This document shows positions 19,947 through 29,146 of a stretch of 64,000 nucleotides of DNA, in pieces. Source of the DNA: Brettanomyces bruxellensis (Eukaryota; Ascomycota; Pichiomycetes; Pichiales; Pichiaceae); assembly GCF_011074885.1 (NCBI RefSeq), contig NC_054690.1:2609001-2673000 (forward strand). Reading direction: 5' to 3'. The notes below the pieces were generated by a model. That model saw nothing but the letters and a program-made list of their open reading frames with translations, was not told where the DNA came from and searched no databases. Numbering within the stretch: position 1 is the stretch's first letter; every line of letters starts with the position of its first letter. Position numbers and translations under genes: made by a program.

Positions 19947-20966
19947 TTATAAAATAAATTTCCCCTTATTAACCACAAGTGCCTCTATCGTAGCAATTGC
20001 GGCATACAATCTGTTTTCCGCCTCATGAAATACAATAGAATGATCACCATAAAACACATCATCTGTCACTTCAAATTTATGTCTTGGTAAGCAATGCATG
20101 AATTTCCATCCAGGTGCTGCCAATTTTCCCAAGCTTGGTGTTATTTGAAATCCGTTGAATTGTGCAAGCTTCTGCCTTGTTTGAGCCTCTTCCCCCATAG
20201 AAACAAAGGTGTCCGTGACCAATATATTTGCATTTTTTGCCGCAACCTTCGGATCGTGTGTAAGTTCTAGAGATGCACCTGTTTCTTTTGAAACCTCTGC
20301 GGCCTTGTCCTGAATTTTGGTGGCCATCTCAATACCATCTGGTGTAGCTATTGAAACATTTATTCCCATTCTCATAGCCGCAATGGACATATCATTGATA
20401 ACGTTGTTGGCATCGCCAATCCATGCCATTTTCAACCCTTTGACATTACCTCCAAATGTTTCCTTTATTGTGAGCATATCACATATTGCCTGCAATGGAT
20501 GATATTTATCACATAGTGCGTTGACCACTGGCACGGATGAGTTTTTGCAAAGTTCTTGTATATCGGAATGCTTATTCACCCTAGCAAATATACAAGATGT
20601 CATTGAGGAAACAACTTTAGTCGTATCATACAGGCATTCATTAACGCCTAGCTGAATGTCTTCTTTGCCGAGAAACATTGGATGTGCTCCGAAATATGCT
20701 GCGGCTCCTTCGGTGGAAATTCTTGTCCTAGTTGATCTTTTAGTAAATATCAATGCAATTGTTTTTCCTTGTAATGGAAATGTTGCTGGCCTTTTCCCTG
20801 ATTTTATTAATTTTTTGTGGTACTCAGCTCTTTTAACCAACGACTGAAATTCCGGAGTTGTTAAATGAGATATTGACACTAGATGTTTTACTGTGGAAGA
20901 TGGATCGGGCGCACCCGTCATCTTAGTAGAAAACTTTCTTGTTATTGTCCTTGTAATACTCATCAT
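19947..20966 (-). CDS. ARG3: Ornithine carbamoyltransferase, probably mitochondrial
   Basis: Makes citrulline from ornithine and carbamoyl phosphate in arginine synthesis. Family motifs are KRSTRTRIS (carbamoyl-phosphate loop STRTR), HPLQAICD (HPxQ), the AWIGDANNV segment and FMHCLPRH (HCLP). The open frame runs upstream to a TTG, but the first ATG is at 20966, giving 339 aa. The first ~20 residues (MMSITRTITRKFSTKMTGAP) are rich in Arg, Ser and Thr with no acid, like a mitochondrial presequence. S. cerevisiae Arg3 is cytosolic, while in many other fungi the enzyme is mitochondrial. A perfect Gcn4 site lies 193 bp upstream. Confidence 0.96.
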   Translation of the reverse strand: MMSITRTITRKFSTKMTGAPDPSSTVKHLVSISHLTTPEFQSLVKRAEYHKKLIKSGKRPATFPLQGKTIALIFTKRSTRTRISTEGAAAYFGAHPMFLGKEDIQLGVNECLYDTTKVVSSMTSCIFARVNKHSDIQELCKNSSVPVVNALCDKYHPLQAICDMLTIKETFGGNVKGLKMAWIGDANNVINDMSIAAMRMGINVSIATPDGIEMATKIQDKAAEVSKETGASLELTHDPKVAAKNANILVTDTFVSMGEEAQTRQKLAQFNGFQITPSLGKLAAPGWKFMHCLPRHKFEVTDDVFYGDHSIVFHEAENRLYAAIATIEALVVNKGKFIL

Positions 20967-21352
20967 GTATAGCTGTTGGATTTTTTTCCAATTGAAGTTG
21001 ATAATCAAATGATTTATGTTATTTTTCTAAAGTAGGATGTTTAGATGACAAATGTCCATTACGAGAGAGCGAACAGAACGCTATTTATATAGTAAAGTTG
21101 ATTTGCGTATAGTACAGTTTAATTGTATTTCTACAATTTTTCAACATACTCAATACAATGAGTCAACTGCAATCCAAGTAATTGAGCAAACTGGGCGTAG
21201 TATGTCATCAATTTACAACAGGAAAACAATAGGAACAAAAAAATTTTCAAAATAAGCGCCAAAGCCAAATTACTTGTTCCGGCAATTCTACATAGCGCGC
21301 TTAAAAGTCTTGCCAATCAATGCTTAATTTTTTTTTTCGCCAGCGTCTATTC
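20967..21352. other. ARG3 promoter / NTR2-like gene 3' flank
   Basis: AT-rich spacer of 386 bp carrying the Gcn4 site at 21159-21165. The short frames on both strands show no known protein. Confidence 0.5.
21159..21165 (+). promoter_or_regulatory. Gcn4 site upstream of ARG3
   Basis: TGAGTCA, a perfect Gcn4 consensus, 193 bp upstream of the ARG3 ATG. Arginine genes are classic Gcn4 targets. No clear ArgR/Mcm1 box was found beside it. Confidence 0.65.
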
Positions 21353-22444
21353 CTATTTGCTTTGACTCACTCTTTTTAACAATGTGTCTTTTTCAGTAAT
21401 CACTTCACCAAGTAATAATTCTGCCTGTTGTCCTTCTTGTCTGTTTTTTTCCACTAATGTCATGTTGAGTTCCGTTTGCTTTTTCATAAAATTCAACTTT
21501 TCATCCAAAGGTTTTATTTCTCTTAGTTTCGGCCTAGGATACTTCGTTTTTAATATATCCATTGATGAGTGCTCAATTTTATGTAAATTTTGAGGTGCAA
21601 TGTTTCTATATATTTCTTCAAAATCTGCATCTTCGGTATTTCCCAGATCATTGAAATGATTGCTTTTCGTACCTTCGTTTTCACTAATTTCCTCCTGGAC
21701 ATCCGAGAGCGCTTCTTCTATTTCCCGTCTTTTAAGCAATTTTTGAACCCGCTCTTCATCCTTGGATAATGCTAATCTTCCATCACTGTATCTGTCATCT
21801 GTATCAACTTCCAGATATCCATTGTCTAGATCGTCTGAATTGTTCGCCTTTAATGAAATAAAGTTTGTTTTGTCATTATCATTTTGATCATGTTCTCTTA
21901 TATATTGATTTATCTCAGATCTATTTCGTCTATCTTTCAACGCCTTGATGAGAGCGGGTTCTAGTACCTTTGGTATCGATTCTTTCAAAGAGTAGCCACC
22001 TTTTCCTTCCGATGTAAAAGCCAGCGGATGCTTTACGGAACTTTCCTTATCCATTTTTGTTATGTTTACTTGCTTATGACTGTCACCTATATTAGACTTC
22101 ACATTTTTTGATTCGTGTACATTATTTACACTCGACATATATTCTCCTGAACGCTCCTCATTTTTTTGATTTGCGTTCGAATCTGGAGCATATTCATCCA
22201 AGCCATCATCTTTGATTTCAAAATTCCTGATATTACTTCGCAAAACACTATGAATTTTGCTTTTTGCATTACCAAAGTTTGTTTTCCGTTTCCTAAATAG
22301 TGCTGACCCCTTATCTCGAGCCCCTACATTTCCTGGCTTTATGTTGTTGTCCCTTCCGTCAAAACCCTCGTTGGTATTTGATTCTTCCTCAAAATCAGAA
22401 TTTTCTAGGAGAAACGCATCGAGGTCGATTGGATCCTGACTCAT
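21353..22444 (-). CDS. NTR2: NTR2-like spliceosome-disassembly protein
   Basis: 363-aa charged, largely disordered protein. The middle has SIPKVLEPALIKALKDRRNR...NFISLKA, then DGRLALSKDEERVQKLLKRREIEEAL, and the C-terminus is a coiled coil (PLDEKLNFMKKQTELNMTLVEKN). This order (short helix with Arg/Lys, a [D/G]RLAL-type motif, final coiled coil) resembles the fungal Ntr2 family, the partner of Ntr1 and Prp43 in taking apart spent spliceosomes. S. cerevisiae Ntr2 is 322 aa. Similarity is weak; another nuclear disordered protein is possible. Confidence 0.5.
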   Translation of the reverse strand: MSQDPIDLDAFLLENSDFEEESNTNEGFDGRDNNIKPGNVGARDKGSALFRKRKTNFGNAKSKIHSVLRSNIRNFEIKDDGLDEYAPDSNANQKNEERSGEYMSSVNNVHESKNVKSNIGDSHKQVNITKMDKESSVKHPLAFTSEGKGGYSLKESIPKVLEPALIKALKDRRNRSEINQYIREHDQNDNDKTNFISLKANNSDDLDNGYLEVDTDDRYSDGRLALSKDEERVQKLLKRREIEEALSDVQEEISENEGTKSNHFNDLGNTEDADFEEIYRNIAPQNLHKIEHSSMDILKTKYPRPKLREIKPLDEKLNFMKKQTELNMTLVEKNRQEGQQAELLLGEVITEKDTLLKRVSQSK

Positions 22445-22733
22445 TTAATGTATGTTGTATCATAAATATCCTGTACATGCACACTACTGTCAGATTGTTA
22501 ATATCTCTAATAAAAAGTTTATTACCACCTATGAACAATATTTTCCTGAAGTGTTCAGATAAAATGAAAAACTTACGAAAATAGCAAAAAAATTTTGTCG
22601 GCGGAACTTCAGATGTTATGGTGCTTACACTATATTTATATCCCAACCGCATGCAAGCAATTGATTAGTTTTTTTTCTCTTGATTAATTCAGTTCATCTT
22701 CTGAGTTTAGGTTTCGGGGTAGTCATAAACATA

Positions 22734-23777
22734 ATGGCATCAACAGTTATGGCTGGAAGCCCTTCTCCGGTTTCAGACGGGGCAAAGTTAATGCACGAGA
22801 AGATGATAGAGGGAAAGCAGGCATCTTATTCACAGCAGGAGCTCATGAAAATAATGAAGTTTAAATCGTCACAAGAGCTAATGAAGTTAGCCCAAGAATT
22901 GTTGAATCATGGCCTGTTGAAGATTATGGAGACTGTTAAAAAGGATTCAAAGGAAAAGGGGATTGTTTTTGCTCCAATTTCGGAACAAGAAGCTCAAAAA
23001 GTCAGTGGCATGTCTAACGATGAGGCCATGGTTTATTCGTACATTGAAGCAGCTGGAAGAGAAGGAATATGGACCAAGACATTAAAGGTGAAAACAAATT
23101 TACACCAGCATGTTGTTTTAAGATGTTTGAAATCTTTAGAATCGCAATCATATATCAAAGCAGTGAAATCGGTGAAGCACCCCCAGCGTAAGATATACAT
23201 GTTGTATCACCTTACACCTTCCATAGAAGTTACGGGAGGTCCCTGGTTTACAGACTCAGAGTTGGATACAGACTTTATAGACTCACTTCTGATTATTGTT
23301 TGGAAATTTGTTGCTTCAAAAACATTTCCTATGTGTTTCAAAGGCAAGGGAACTATAGTTGGTGGACACAAGCAACTCAGTTATCCGGCCTCAATGCTTT
23401 CTGGTATGGGAGGACAACTCCCAACTTTGGCTCGAATTGGTCAGTTTATAGCTAGCTCTGGTGTGACTACTGTCGAATTAACACTGGATAACGTAAAGTC
23501 TTTATGTGATGTCTTAGTCTACGATGAAAAGTTAGAGATGGTTAATGCACATTGTTACAAAGCCACTTGGCAAAGTGTGTTAGAAGCTGGAGGCGGAAAA
23601 ATTGAAGGTGTGGACATCTATCAGCCTCAAAATGATGAAATATTCAATATAGATGACAGTTATAGAACGATGGATACAGCAAACGTATCCGTGGATGATG
23701 TTACAGGTAAAGATGATCATAAGAATAATAGCAGTTCACAGACTCATTTTTATTTGGATTCATGGTACAGAATTTAA
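22734..23777 (+). CDS. RPC34: RNA polymerase III subunit C34 (Rpc34/RPC6)
   Basis: Subunit of the Rpc82-Rpc34-Rpc31 heterotrimer that contacts Brf1/TFIIIB and opens tRNA and 5S promoters. 347 aa from the ATG at 22734 (S. cerevisiae 317); the frame upstream to a TTG lacks an ATG. Tandem winged helices are seen: QQELMKIMKFKSSQELMKLAQELLNHGLL, then EAAGREGIWTKTLKVKTNLHQHVVLRCLKSLESQSYIKAVKSVKHPQRKIYMLY, followed by VTGGPWFTDSELD, a signature of C34. The divergent neighbour is the NTR2-like gene. The tail after WQSVLEAGGG is Asn/Asp-rich and less conserved. Confidence 0.93.
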   Translation: MASTVMAGSPSPVSDGAKLMHEKMIEGKQASYSQQELMKIMKFKSSQELMKLAQELLNHGLLKIMETVKKDSKEKGIVFAPISEQEAQKVSGMSNDEAMVYSYIEAAGREGIWTKTLKVKTNLHQHVVLRCLKSLESQSYIKAVKSVKHPQRKIYMLYHLTPSIEVTGGPWFTDSELDTDFIDSLLIIVWKFVASKTFPMCFKGKGTIVGGHKQLSYPASMLSGMGGQLPTLARIGQFIASSGVTTVELTLDNVKSLCDVLVYDEKLEMVNAHCYKATWQSVLEAGGGKIEGVDIYQPQNDEIFNIDDSYRTMDTANVSVDDVTGKDDHKNNSSSQTHFYLDSWYRI

Positions 23778-23868
23778 AATATTTCTTATTTTACTTTAGG
23801 TACTCCCTTTTCTACTGATTTTAAAATAATTATCGTTTACAAATCCTGTATTGGGTGTTTACCCAGAT

Positions 23869-25629
23869 CTATGCATATGTAGGTGGAAGTATGTGCGACG
23901 CCATTGCGTGTTCCTCATAGGAGGGCAAATGTATGTGACTGCCCTCCGAAACCTTTGCAAATTTTTTGGTATCCAGATAAGATGGAGGTGGTTCATTCCC
24001 AATCCGACTTTCCGATCTCAATATGTGAAGATTTTTGGTTACCAAAAGTTCAACCCGACTGAACCTATCCTTATCCGCCTTTGGTTCTCCGATTAAAGCA
24101 GCGGTACTTCTAATGAAATGATCCTCTTCATTTTCTATGTTTTTGCTATTAATCATTGACTTTTTTAAATTTATGTCACTTGAAAGATTATTCTTTGAAC
24201 TTTGAACTTTAATGTCGTTTCCCTTGCTCTTTTCTTTCTCAATTTCCTGGACAACTATCCCCACTATAAATTCATGACGAACTTTAAAATGGCACATATG
24301 CCTCTCTGTTGAACTCGTAGAAGGGTATATCACAAATCTCTCATTAGAACAAGCGTTATAATATTCACTATCAATAAGAATCTCAAATTTTCCCGAATAA
24401 CTTTTGTGACCAGAACCATGGTCATTCCGGACGTTAACTAGCAGCAGAGGAAGTTTTTCTGTCTGTATTATATCTGCATAATGGGATTTATTGCTTGGGA
24501 TAGAATCATAACACAGCTTTTGAACCATGAAAATCCGGATCTGATGTATTTTATACCGACTTCTAATAATGGGAAGAATCCTCACTGTAACATTCAACTT
24601 ACTTCCTATAGCAAAATTGGTTGGACCGCTGATCGATACTGAATAGCATAGCAAATTTCTCCAATTTGCCGTTGAAACGTAGTTGGTATTCTGTAAATGA
24701 CCAAGATCCGACTCGTCAACCTTCAAAGTGCATTGAACAAAATCAAGGGTCAATCTACCAGAAACAATTTTTAAATGATGCGTATGCTTCTTTGGAGTCA
24801 ATAATTTTGCTTCGAGTCTGTATGTCACGGAACCAAACGAATTGTATGTAGATTGTGGAGCATTTCCATTGGCAGTAAACATAAATGGAAATTTATAAGA
24901 ACCTTTAGAAAAAGTGTCAGAAGAATCCCATCGTTCCCCTCTCAATTGATCATCATTAGGATTAAAATTGTACCATTCTCGAACATCTTTTAAAAAAGTG
25001 AATTCCTGTGTTTTTTCTGATTGAATTAGTGGACTACCCTTATAGTAAAAACAAATAGATGAAACCCCTTGCAGCTGAAGCTCAATCTTATGTATCTTCG
25101 TAGGTTTCTTGACATTTAGGATGAGACAACCTCTAATTGGGATCTGTTTCTGTTTGTTACCATCCAAAAAAATTGTTTTGTTTAGTAGCGCAATGGTTAA
25201 TTTGACTTTCCTATTATTTACGACTATCTTCTTGTGGCTGTATGGTATGTCATCGTAATCATGAAGATGGTTAGAGGGCACATTTGAACGTGTTCGCGTA
25301 CACCCAGGTAATTTAGATAATACTCTTTGAATGTCACGTGACTCGGCTTTTTTTGAAGACCCCTCCTGCTCTTTAGAAGGTGGGGCAGTACTCTCACTAG
25401 AATTTTTCCGTGACGTATGAACCAAAGACGAAGACAGTGTCGGATAAATTAAAATATCCTCCGTTGATTGCTCATTTGACCTGAAAGAACTGGTATTATA
25501 TATGTCCACAGCTTCAGAGTTGGCACTTATATTATCATCCGAGTTAGTGGACGATTGTGAACTTAAATAACTTCGGTCGGATCCCACGGGAGCCGATAGG
25601 ATCTTTTCAATAATAGAATGGAAAGCCAT
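23869..25629 (-). CDS. Alpha-arrestin (ART family), Rsp5 adaptor
   Basis: 586 aa. An arrestin N-like fold starts near residue 140 (KLTIALLNKTIFLDG...IRGCLILNVKKPTKIHKIELQLQGVS) and includes the strand pair NSFGSVTYRLEAKL; the arrestin C-like half (LLCYSVSISGPTNFAIGSKLNVTVRILPI) follows. The tail holds PPSY (548-551), LPSY (568-571) and PPTY (582-585), so there are two full PPxY motifs and one variant for WW domains of the ubiquitin ligase Rsp5. Proteins of this kind bring Rsp5 to plasma-membrane transporters for endocytosis. The N-terminal 130 residues are Ser/Asn-rich and probably disordered. I cannot assign a specific ART orthologue. A 9-bp inverted repeat sits just upstream of the ATG. Confidence 0.85.
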   Translation of the reverse strand: MAFHSIIEKILSAPVGSDRSYLSSQSSTNSDDNISANSEAVDIYNTSSFRSNEQSTEDILIYPTLSSSLVHTSRKNSSESTAPPSKEQEGSSKKAESRDIQRVLSKLPGCTRTRSNVPSNHLHDYDDIPYSHKKIVVNNRKVKLTIALLNKTIFLDGNKQKQIPIRGCLILNVKKPTKIHKIELQLQGVSSICFYYKGSPLIQSEKTQEFTFLKDVREWYNFNPNDDQLRGERWDSSDTFSKGSYKFPFMFTANGNAPQSTYNSFGSVTYRLEAKLLTPKKHTHHLKIVSGRLTLDFVQCTLKVDESDLGHLQNTNYVSTANWRNLLCYSVSISGPTNFAIGSKLNVTVRILPIIRSRYKIHQIRIFMVQKLCYDSIPSNKSHYADIIQTEKLPLLLVNVRNDHGSGHKSYSGKFEILIDSEYYNACSNERFVIYPSTSSTERHMCHFKVRHEFIVGIVVQEIEKEKSKGNDIKVQSSKNNLSSDINLKKSMINSKNIENEEDHFIRSTAALIGEPKADKDRFSRVELLVTKNLHILRSESRIGNEPPPSYLDTKKFAKVSEGSHIHLPSYEEHAMASHILPPTYA

Positions 25630-25631
25630 AC

Positions 25632-25659
25632 TAATGTTAGAAACTAACTACTAACATTA
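25632..25659. repeat. Perfect 9-bp inverted repeat at the arrestin start
   Basis: TAATGTTAG (25632-25640) and CTAACATTA (25651-25659) are perfect reverse complements with a 10-nt loop, ending 3 nt before the arrestin ATG at 25629 in the gene direction. It may form a weak hairpin in the leader or be a dimer binding site. Confidence 0.6.
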
Positions 25660-26679
25660 ATAACACATACAATAAATGCGTGAAGCTTTGGTGGCCCTTT
25701 CCAAGCTATCAGGAAGTTTATAGAATTTTAATAATATATATAATATTATTTTTACGTGCGTACTTCAAACAGTTGCCAAGCGGAAACAGCAAAAAGGATC
25801 GATCCCTGCCGCACAGCCGTTCGTGAAGTATAGGAATTTTTTTCAAAAGCGGAGTACGAGCGGGAAACTTTTAAAAACGTAGGCAGGGAATCTCTTTTCT
25901 CGGATCAGGCGGAAACTAATTTTTCTTTCTTATTAGCGAAAGTTGAAACGGTCACTAACCCTAATCTTTTTTTTTTTCTATTATGGTCAGAAGTGTTTTT
26001 TCTGTTTTTCAATCACCACCCCACACTACCAATTTTTTATTCTAGGTTGGTATACAATCGGCAGTATATGTCTACGACACTCCCCGATCATAAAAATAAT
26101 AGCCGGAAGAAGAATGAATAAATTGCAATCAAATGATAATAATAATACGAAATGAGTTTGAAGCCAGTTCACCCAACATGACCCCATACAATTTTCCGGA
26201 CGATTAATTCAGATCATTTTTTTCTATGATAAGGTTTTTTTCCCCTGGATACTTCACGATTAGACGTATTTTGTGTTGATACATTGTAGAAGTTGAATTT
26301 TTTCTTGAATTTGTTTTTCGTTCACTGCAAATAATTTGATTAGTGTTTGTTCTTATATACATTGAAAGAACTTGCTTCATATTATAAGTTCGGTTTAAAA
26401 TGATATATTTCAAACTTGTTACTCAGCAATACACTACAAAATACAATTTTTTTGGATCCAAAGATAATCTATATTTGATTAATAAATTGCATGCAATATC
26501 GAGATTATTTCACTGATATAAATTAAAATGGATGGTATGGTAGAGTTGGATAACAAGCTTTTTGTTCGTTATATATTTCTTTACTTTGTCTACTTCTATT
26601 CTATCTTGAACAAACATTGAGATATAAGATCTAATGATAAATTAATCCTCCTATCAAGTTCAAATGATTGTGTCGTAAT

Positions 26680-26710
26680 CACGTGAAAACTGACCAATTA
26701 TGGTCACGTG
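26680..26710 (+). promoter_or_regulatory. Paired CACGTG E-boxes flanking a CCAAT box
   Basis: CACGTG at 26680-26685 and again at 26705-26710 (within GTCACGTGA), 25 bp apart, with CCAAT at 26694-26698 between. Both E-boxes fit the Cbf1-type consensus RTCACRTG, and CCAAT is the HAP-complex core. The cluster is 0.5 kb upstream of GGA and 1.05 kb upstream of the arrestin gene, so its target is not certain. Confidence 0.5.
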
Positions 26711-27204
26711 ATAAATTTCAATAATCTCGGAATTTGCAACCAGCCAAAAGGTGATTTAAATCAGGATTTCTGTGTGTGGATAAAAAAAAGACACTGTGTA
26801 TAGTTTAGTAGAACTGGAAGTCAAAAAAGTGAAAAATTGCAAGTTAGCTGGTCTTAATTGACAAGCAAAAGGAAGTAGTTTCCAGAAGAGGCTGGCTATT
26901 GTTTAAAGGAAAATAGATGGCTGGGGAAAAAAATCCCAAGTAAATGTAATTAAAAACATTAGGAGTGGGAAAAAAATAAAAATAAAAAAAAATTAGGTAG
27001 GATACTTATGGAAGTTGAAGCAAAATGCGAACTCGACGATAAGACGAAACCGCCATGGTGCATGGGAAATCTTGTGCAGAATTTTTAGGTTTTATCGTGA
27101 TCTTACTCAGTTGCCTTGAAAACCTCTGTGCGTTTCTTGAATTCACGATAGCCGGATAACGGAAAAGTTAAACAACCAGTCAGCAAAATTAAACTAACTG
27201 ATCC

Positions 27205-28875
27205 ATGTCTCCTCCAGGTGTGAGTGGAAAGTTATTAAGACGTGTCCGGAGGGCATGTCGTCCATCATTGGATGAGCCCAATATTACTCTCAATCTTGAG
27301 ATATGCGATCTTATAAATCAAAAGCAGGGTAACTTACCACGTGAGGCTGCAGTTGCGGTCGTTCGTTTGGTTAATTCCAGGGATCCTCAAATTGCAGAGC
27401 TTGCATTGACTTTGTTAGACTACTTAGTGAAGAATTGTGGATATCCAATTCACCTTCAGATCTCTAGAAAAGAATTTTTGAATGAGTTAGTGAAAAGATT
27501 CCCTGAAAGACCCCCTGCAGCATACACAAGAATTCAACGTTTGATCTTGGGTGAAATTGCTGAGTGGGTTCAGACCATTTGTCGTACTTCGCGTTACAAG
27601 GAGGACTTGGGATATATCCGTGATATGTATCGGTTGTTGCGCAGTAAGGGGTATGATTTTCCCGCTGTGAAGTCTGAAGATGCAGCCGTTTTAAATCCGA
27701 GCGATAATTTAAAATCGGTCGAAGAACTGAGAGAAGAAGAAAGGGTTGCTCAAAGTGCTAAATTGCAGGAACTGATCCGTCGTGGACGTCCTCAAGATTT
27801 GAAAAAGGCCAATGAGATGATGAAAATTATGTCGGGATTTAAAGAAGATGATGAACTTGAGCAAACCAAAAAGAAGGTTGAGTCGGAATTGGAGAAAGTT
27901 GGGAGAAAGGCTGATTTGCTAAACGAAATGCTCGATAATGCTACCAATGCGGGAAAGATAGATTCTGGAGATGATACGCTGTATGATCTTATTTCGGCAG
28001 TTCGTGTTGCAAGACCTAAATTGCAGAAAATTATCAGCGAAGAGTCCGGAGATGACGATGCCGTTGCTAAGCTTCTCGCATTGAATGATAAGTTGAATGC
28101 TGTTCTTAAAAAATCAGACTTGCTTACAGGTGGTCATGCAGCTGATGCAGCACAGGTGAAAGTTCCGGGTAGTTCGGATGCGGTTGGCGACTTAATTGAT
28201 TTTGATGATGACGATGATTCTGCTCCTGCTGATAGTGGAAGTGCTCTCGGTGGGTCAACAATCAACCCGCAGAACTCCGTCGCATTTGATTTGCTCGGCT
28301 CTGGTGATACTAGTACTAGTGGTGCAAAGCAACCTTCTGTTGATCCATTAGCTGATCTTTTGGGAGATCTTGGTGATCTTTCTATTGGAACACCATCAAC
28401 AAATGCTACGACAGGTGGTTCTACGATTGCTGGCGTAGTGTCCCCGATGTCTAGTGAGAGTCCTGCTCCTGTGTCCGATTCTGTTGCACTAGGTGTTTCT
28501 GGTAGAAGTTCATTCACTGCCATTCGTAAGCCAACACCATTTTCAGAGTCATCTAATTTGAAGATCACATTTACTGTTAATTCAAAGCTTGGATCCAATG
28601 TCGATATCACCTTCCACTTTAGCAATCTTTCAATCACAAAATCCATAACTAATATGCAGTTTTCTTTGGCAGTCACTAAGCGTTTCCAGCTCTTACTACA
28701 GCCAGCATCTGGCTCCGAATTGAAGCCTGGAGTTACAGATGGTCTCACTCAAGTTGCACACATTACCCAACGTGAGAATCAACAGTTTGACAGCTTAAAG
28801 TTGAAGTTCAAGTGCTCGTACAAATTGGATGGCGTGGACACGGTTGATTCAGGAATGGTCTCTACTTCTGTGTAG
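27205..28875 (+). CDS. GGA2: GGA-type clathrin adaptor (VHS-GAT-GAE)
   Basis: Arf-dependent monomeric adaptor that sorts cargo from trans-Golgi to endosomes. 556 aa (S. cerevisiae Gga2 585). Domains in order are VHS (about 20-150: LRRVRRACRPSLDEPNITLNLEICDLIN...ALTLLDYLVKNCG), GAT (about 180-310), a Ser/Gly/Thr-rich hinge holding LIDFDDDD, which fits the clathrin box LphixphiD/E, and a C-terminal gamma-adaptin ear (about 445-556: LKITFTVNSKLGSNVDITFHFSNLS). The ATG at 27205 opens directly into the VHS domain. Whether it corresponds to Gga1 or Gga2 cannot be told; many non-Saccharomyces yeasts have one gene. Confidence 0.93.
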   Translation: MSPPGVSGKLLRRVRRACRPSLDEPNITLNLEICDLINQKQGNLPREAAVAVVRLVNSRDPQIAELALTLLDYLVKNCGYPIHLQISRKEFLNELVKRFPERPPAAYTRIQRLILGEIAEWVQTICRTSRYKEDLGYIRDMYRLLRSKGYDFPAVKSEDAAVLNPSDNLKSVEELREEERVAQSAKLQELIRRGRPQDLKKANEMMKIMSGFKEDDELEQTKKKVESELEKVGRKADLLNEMLDNATNAGKIDSGDDTLYDLISAVRVARPKLQKIISEESGDDDAVAKLLALNDKLNAVLKKSDLLTGGHAADAAQVKVPGSSDAVGDLIDFDDDDDSAPADSGSALGGSTINPQNSVAFDLLGSGDTSTSGAKQPSVDPLADLLGDLGDLSIGTPSTNATTGGSTIAGVVSPMSSESPAPVSDSVALGVSGRSSFTAIRKPTPFSESSNLKITFTVNSKLGSNVDITFHFSNLSITKSITNMQFSLAVTKRFQLLLQPASGSELKPGVTDGLTQVAHITQRENQQFDSLKLKFKCSYKLDGVDTVDSGMVSTSV

Positions 28876-29146
28876 AAGGATGGTTACAATATGGCTTTGA
28901 TAGTACGTGATGCAGCAATTACATTTCTTAGGTAATCTGTATGTGTAGATGTGTCCGTACAGTTTTAACTACTTACTGAAGTATATACCTTCTATTGTTT
29001 GTTAGAGAGATAAATCGCATTAGATTTCCAAATACCGGCAAGTAATTCATATTAATAAATAATATGTAACACACGGATATGCATATATATATTAAGGATA
29101 AATGGGGATAAATTTAAATTTTTTCACAAGGTGCTCAAACCTGAAC

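Larger units (their letters stand above)
25630..27204. other. Long divergent spacer arrestin / GGA
   Basis: About 1.6 kb without a supportable gene. It has GC-richer patches with repeated GCGGAAAC (about 25780 and 25905), paired CACGTG boxes with a CCAAT between them (26680-26710), and purine-rich stretches around 26780-27000. Open frames at 25943 and 26204 are low-complexity and judged chance. Confidence 0.5.

Noticed and set aside
25950..25991. CACTAAC plus pyrimidine tract plus CAG as an intron 3' end
   Set aside because: No coding exon follows in any frame.
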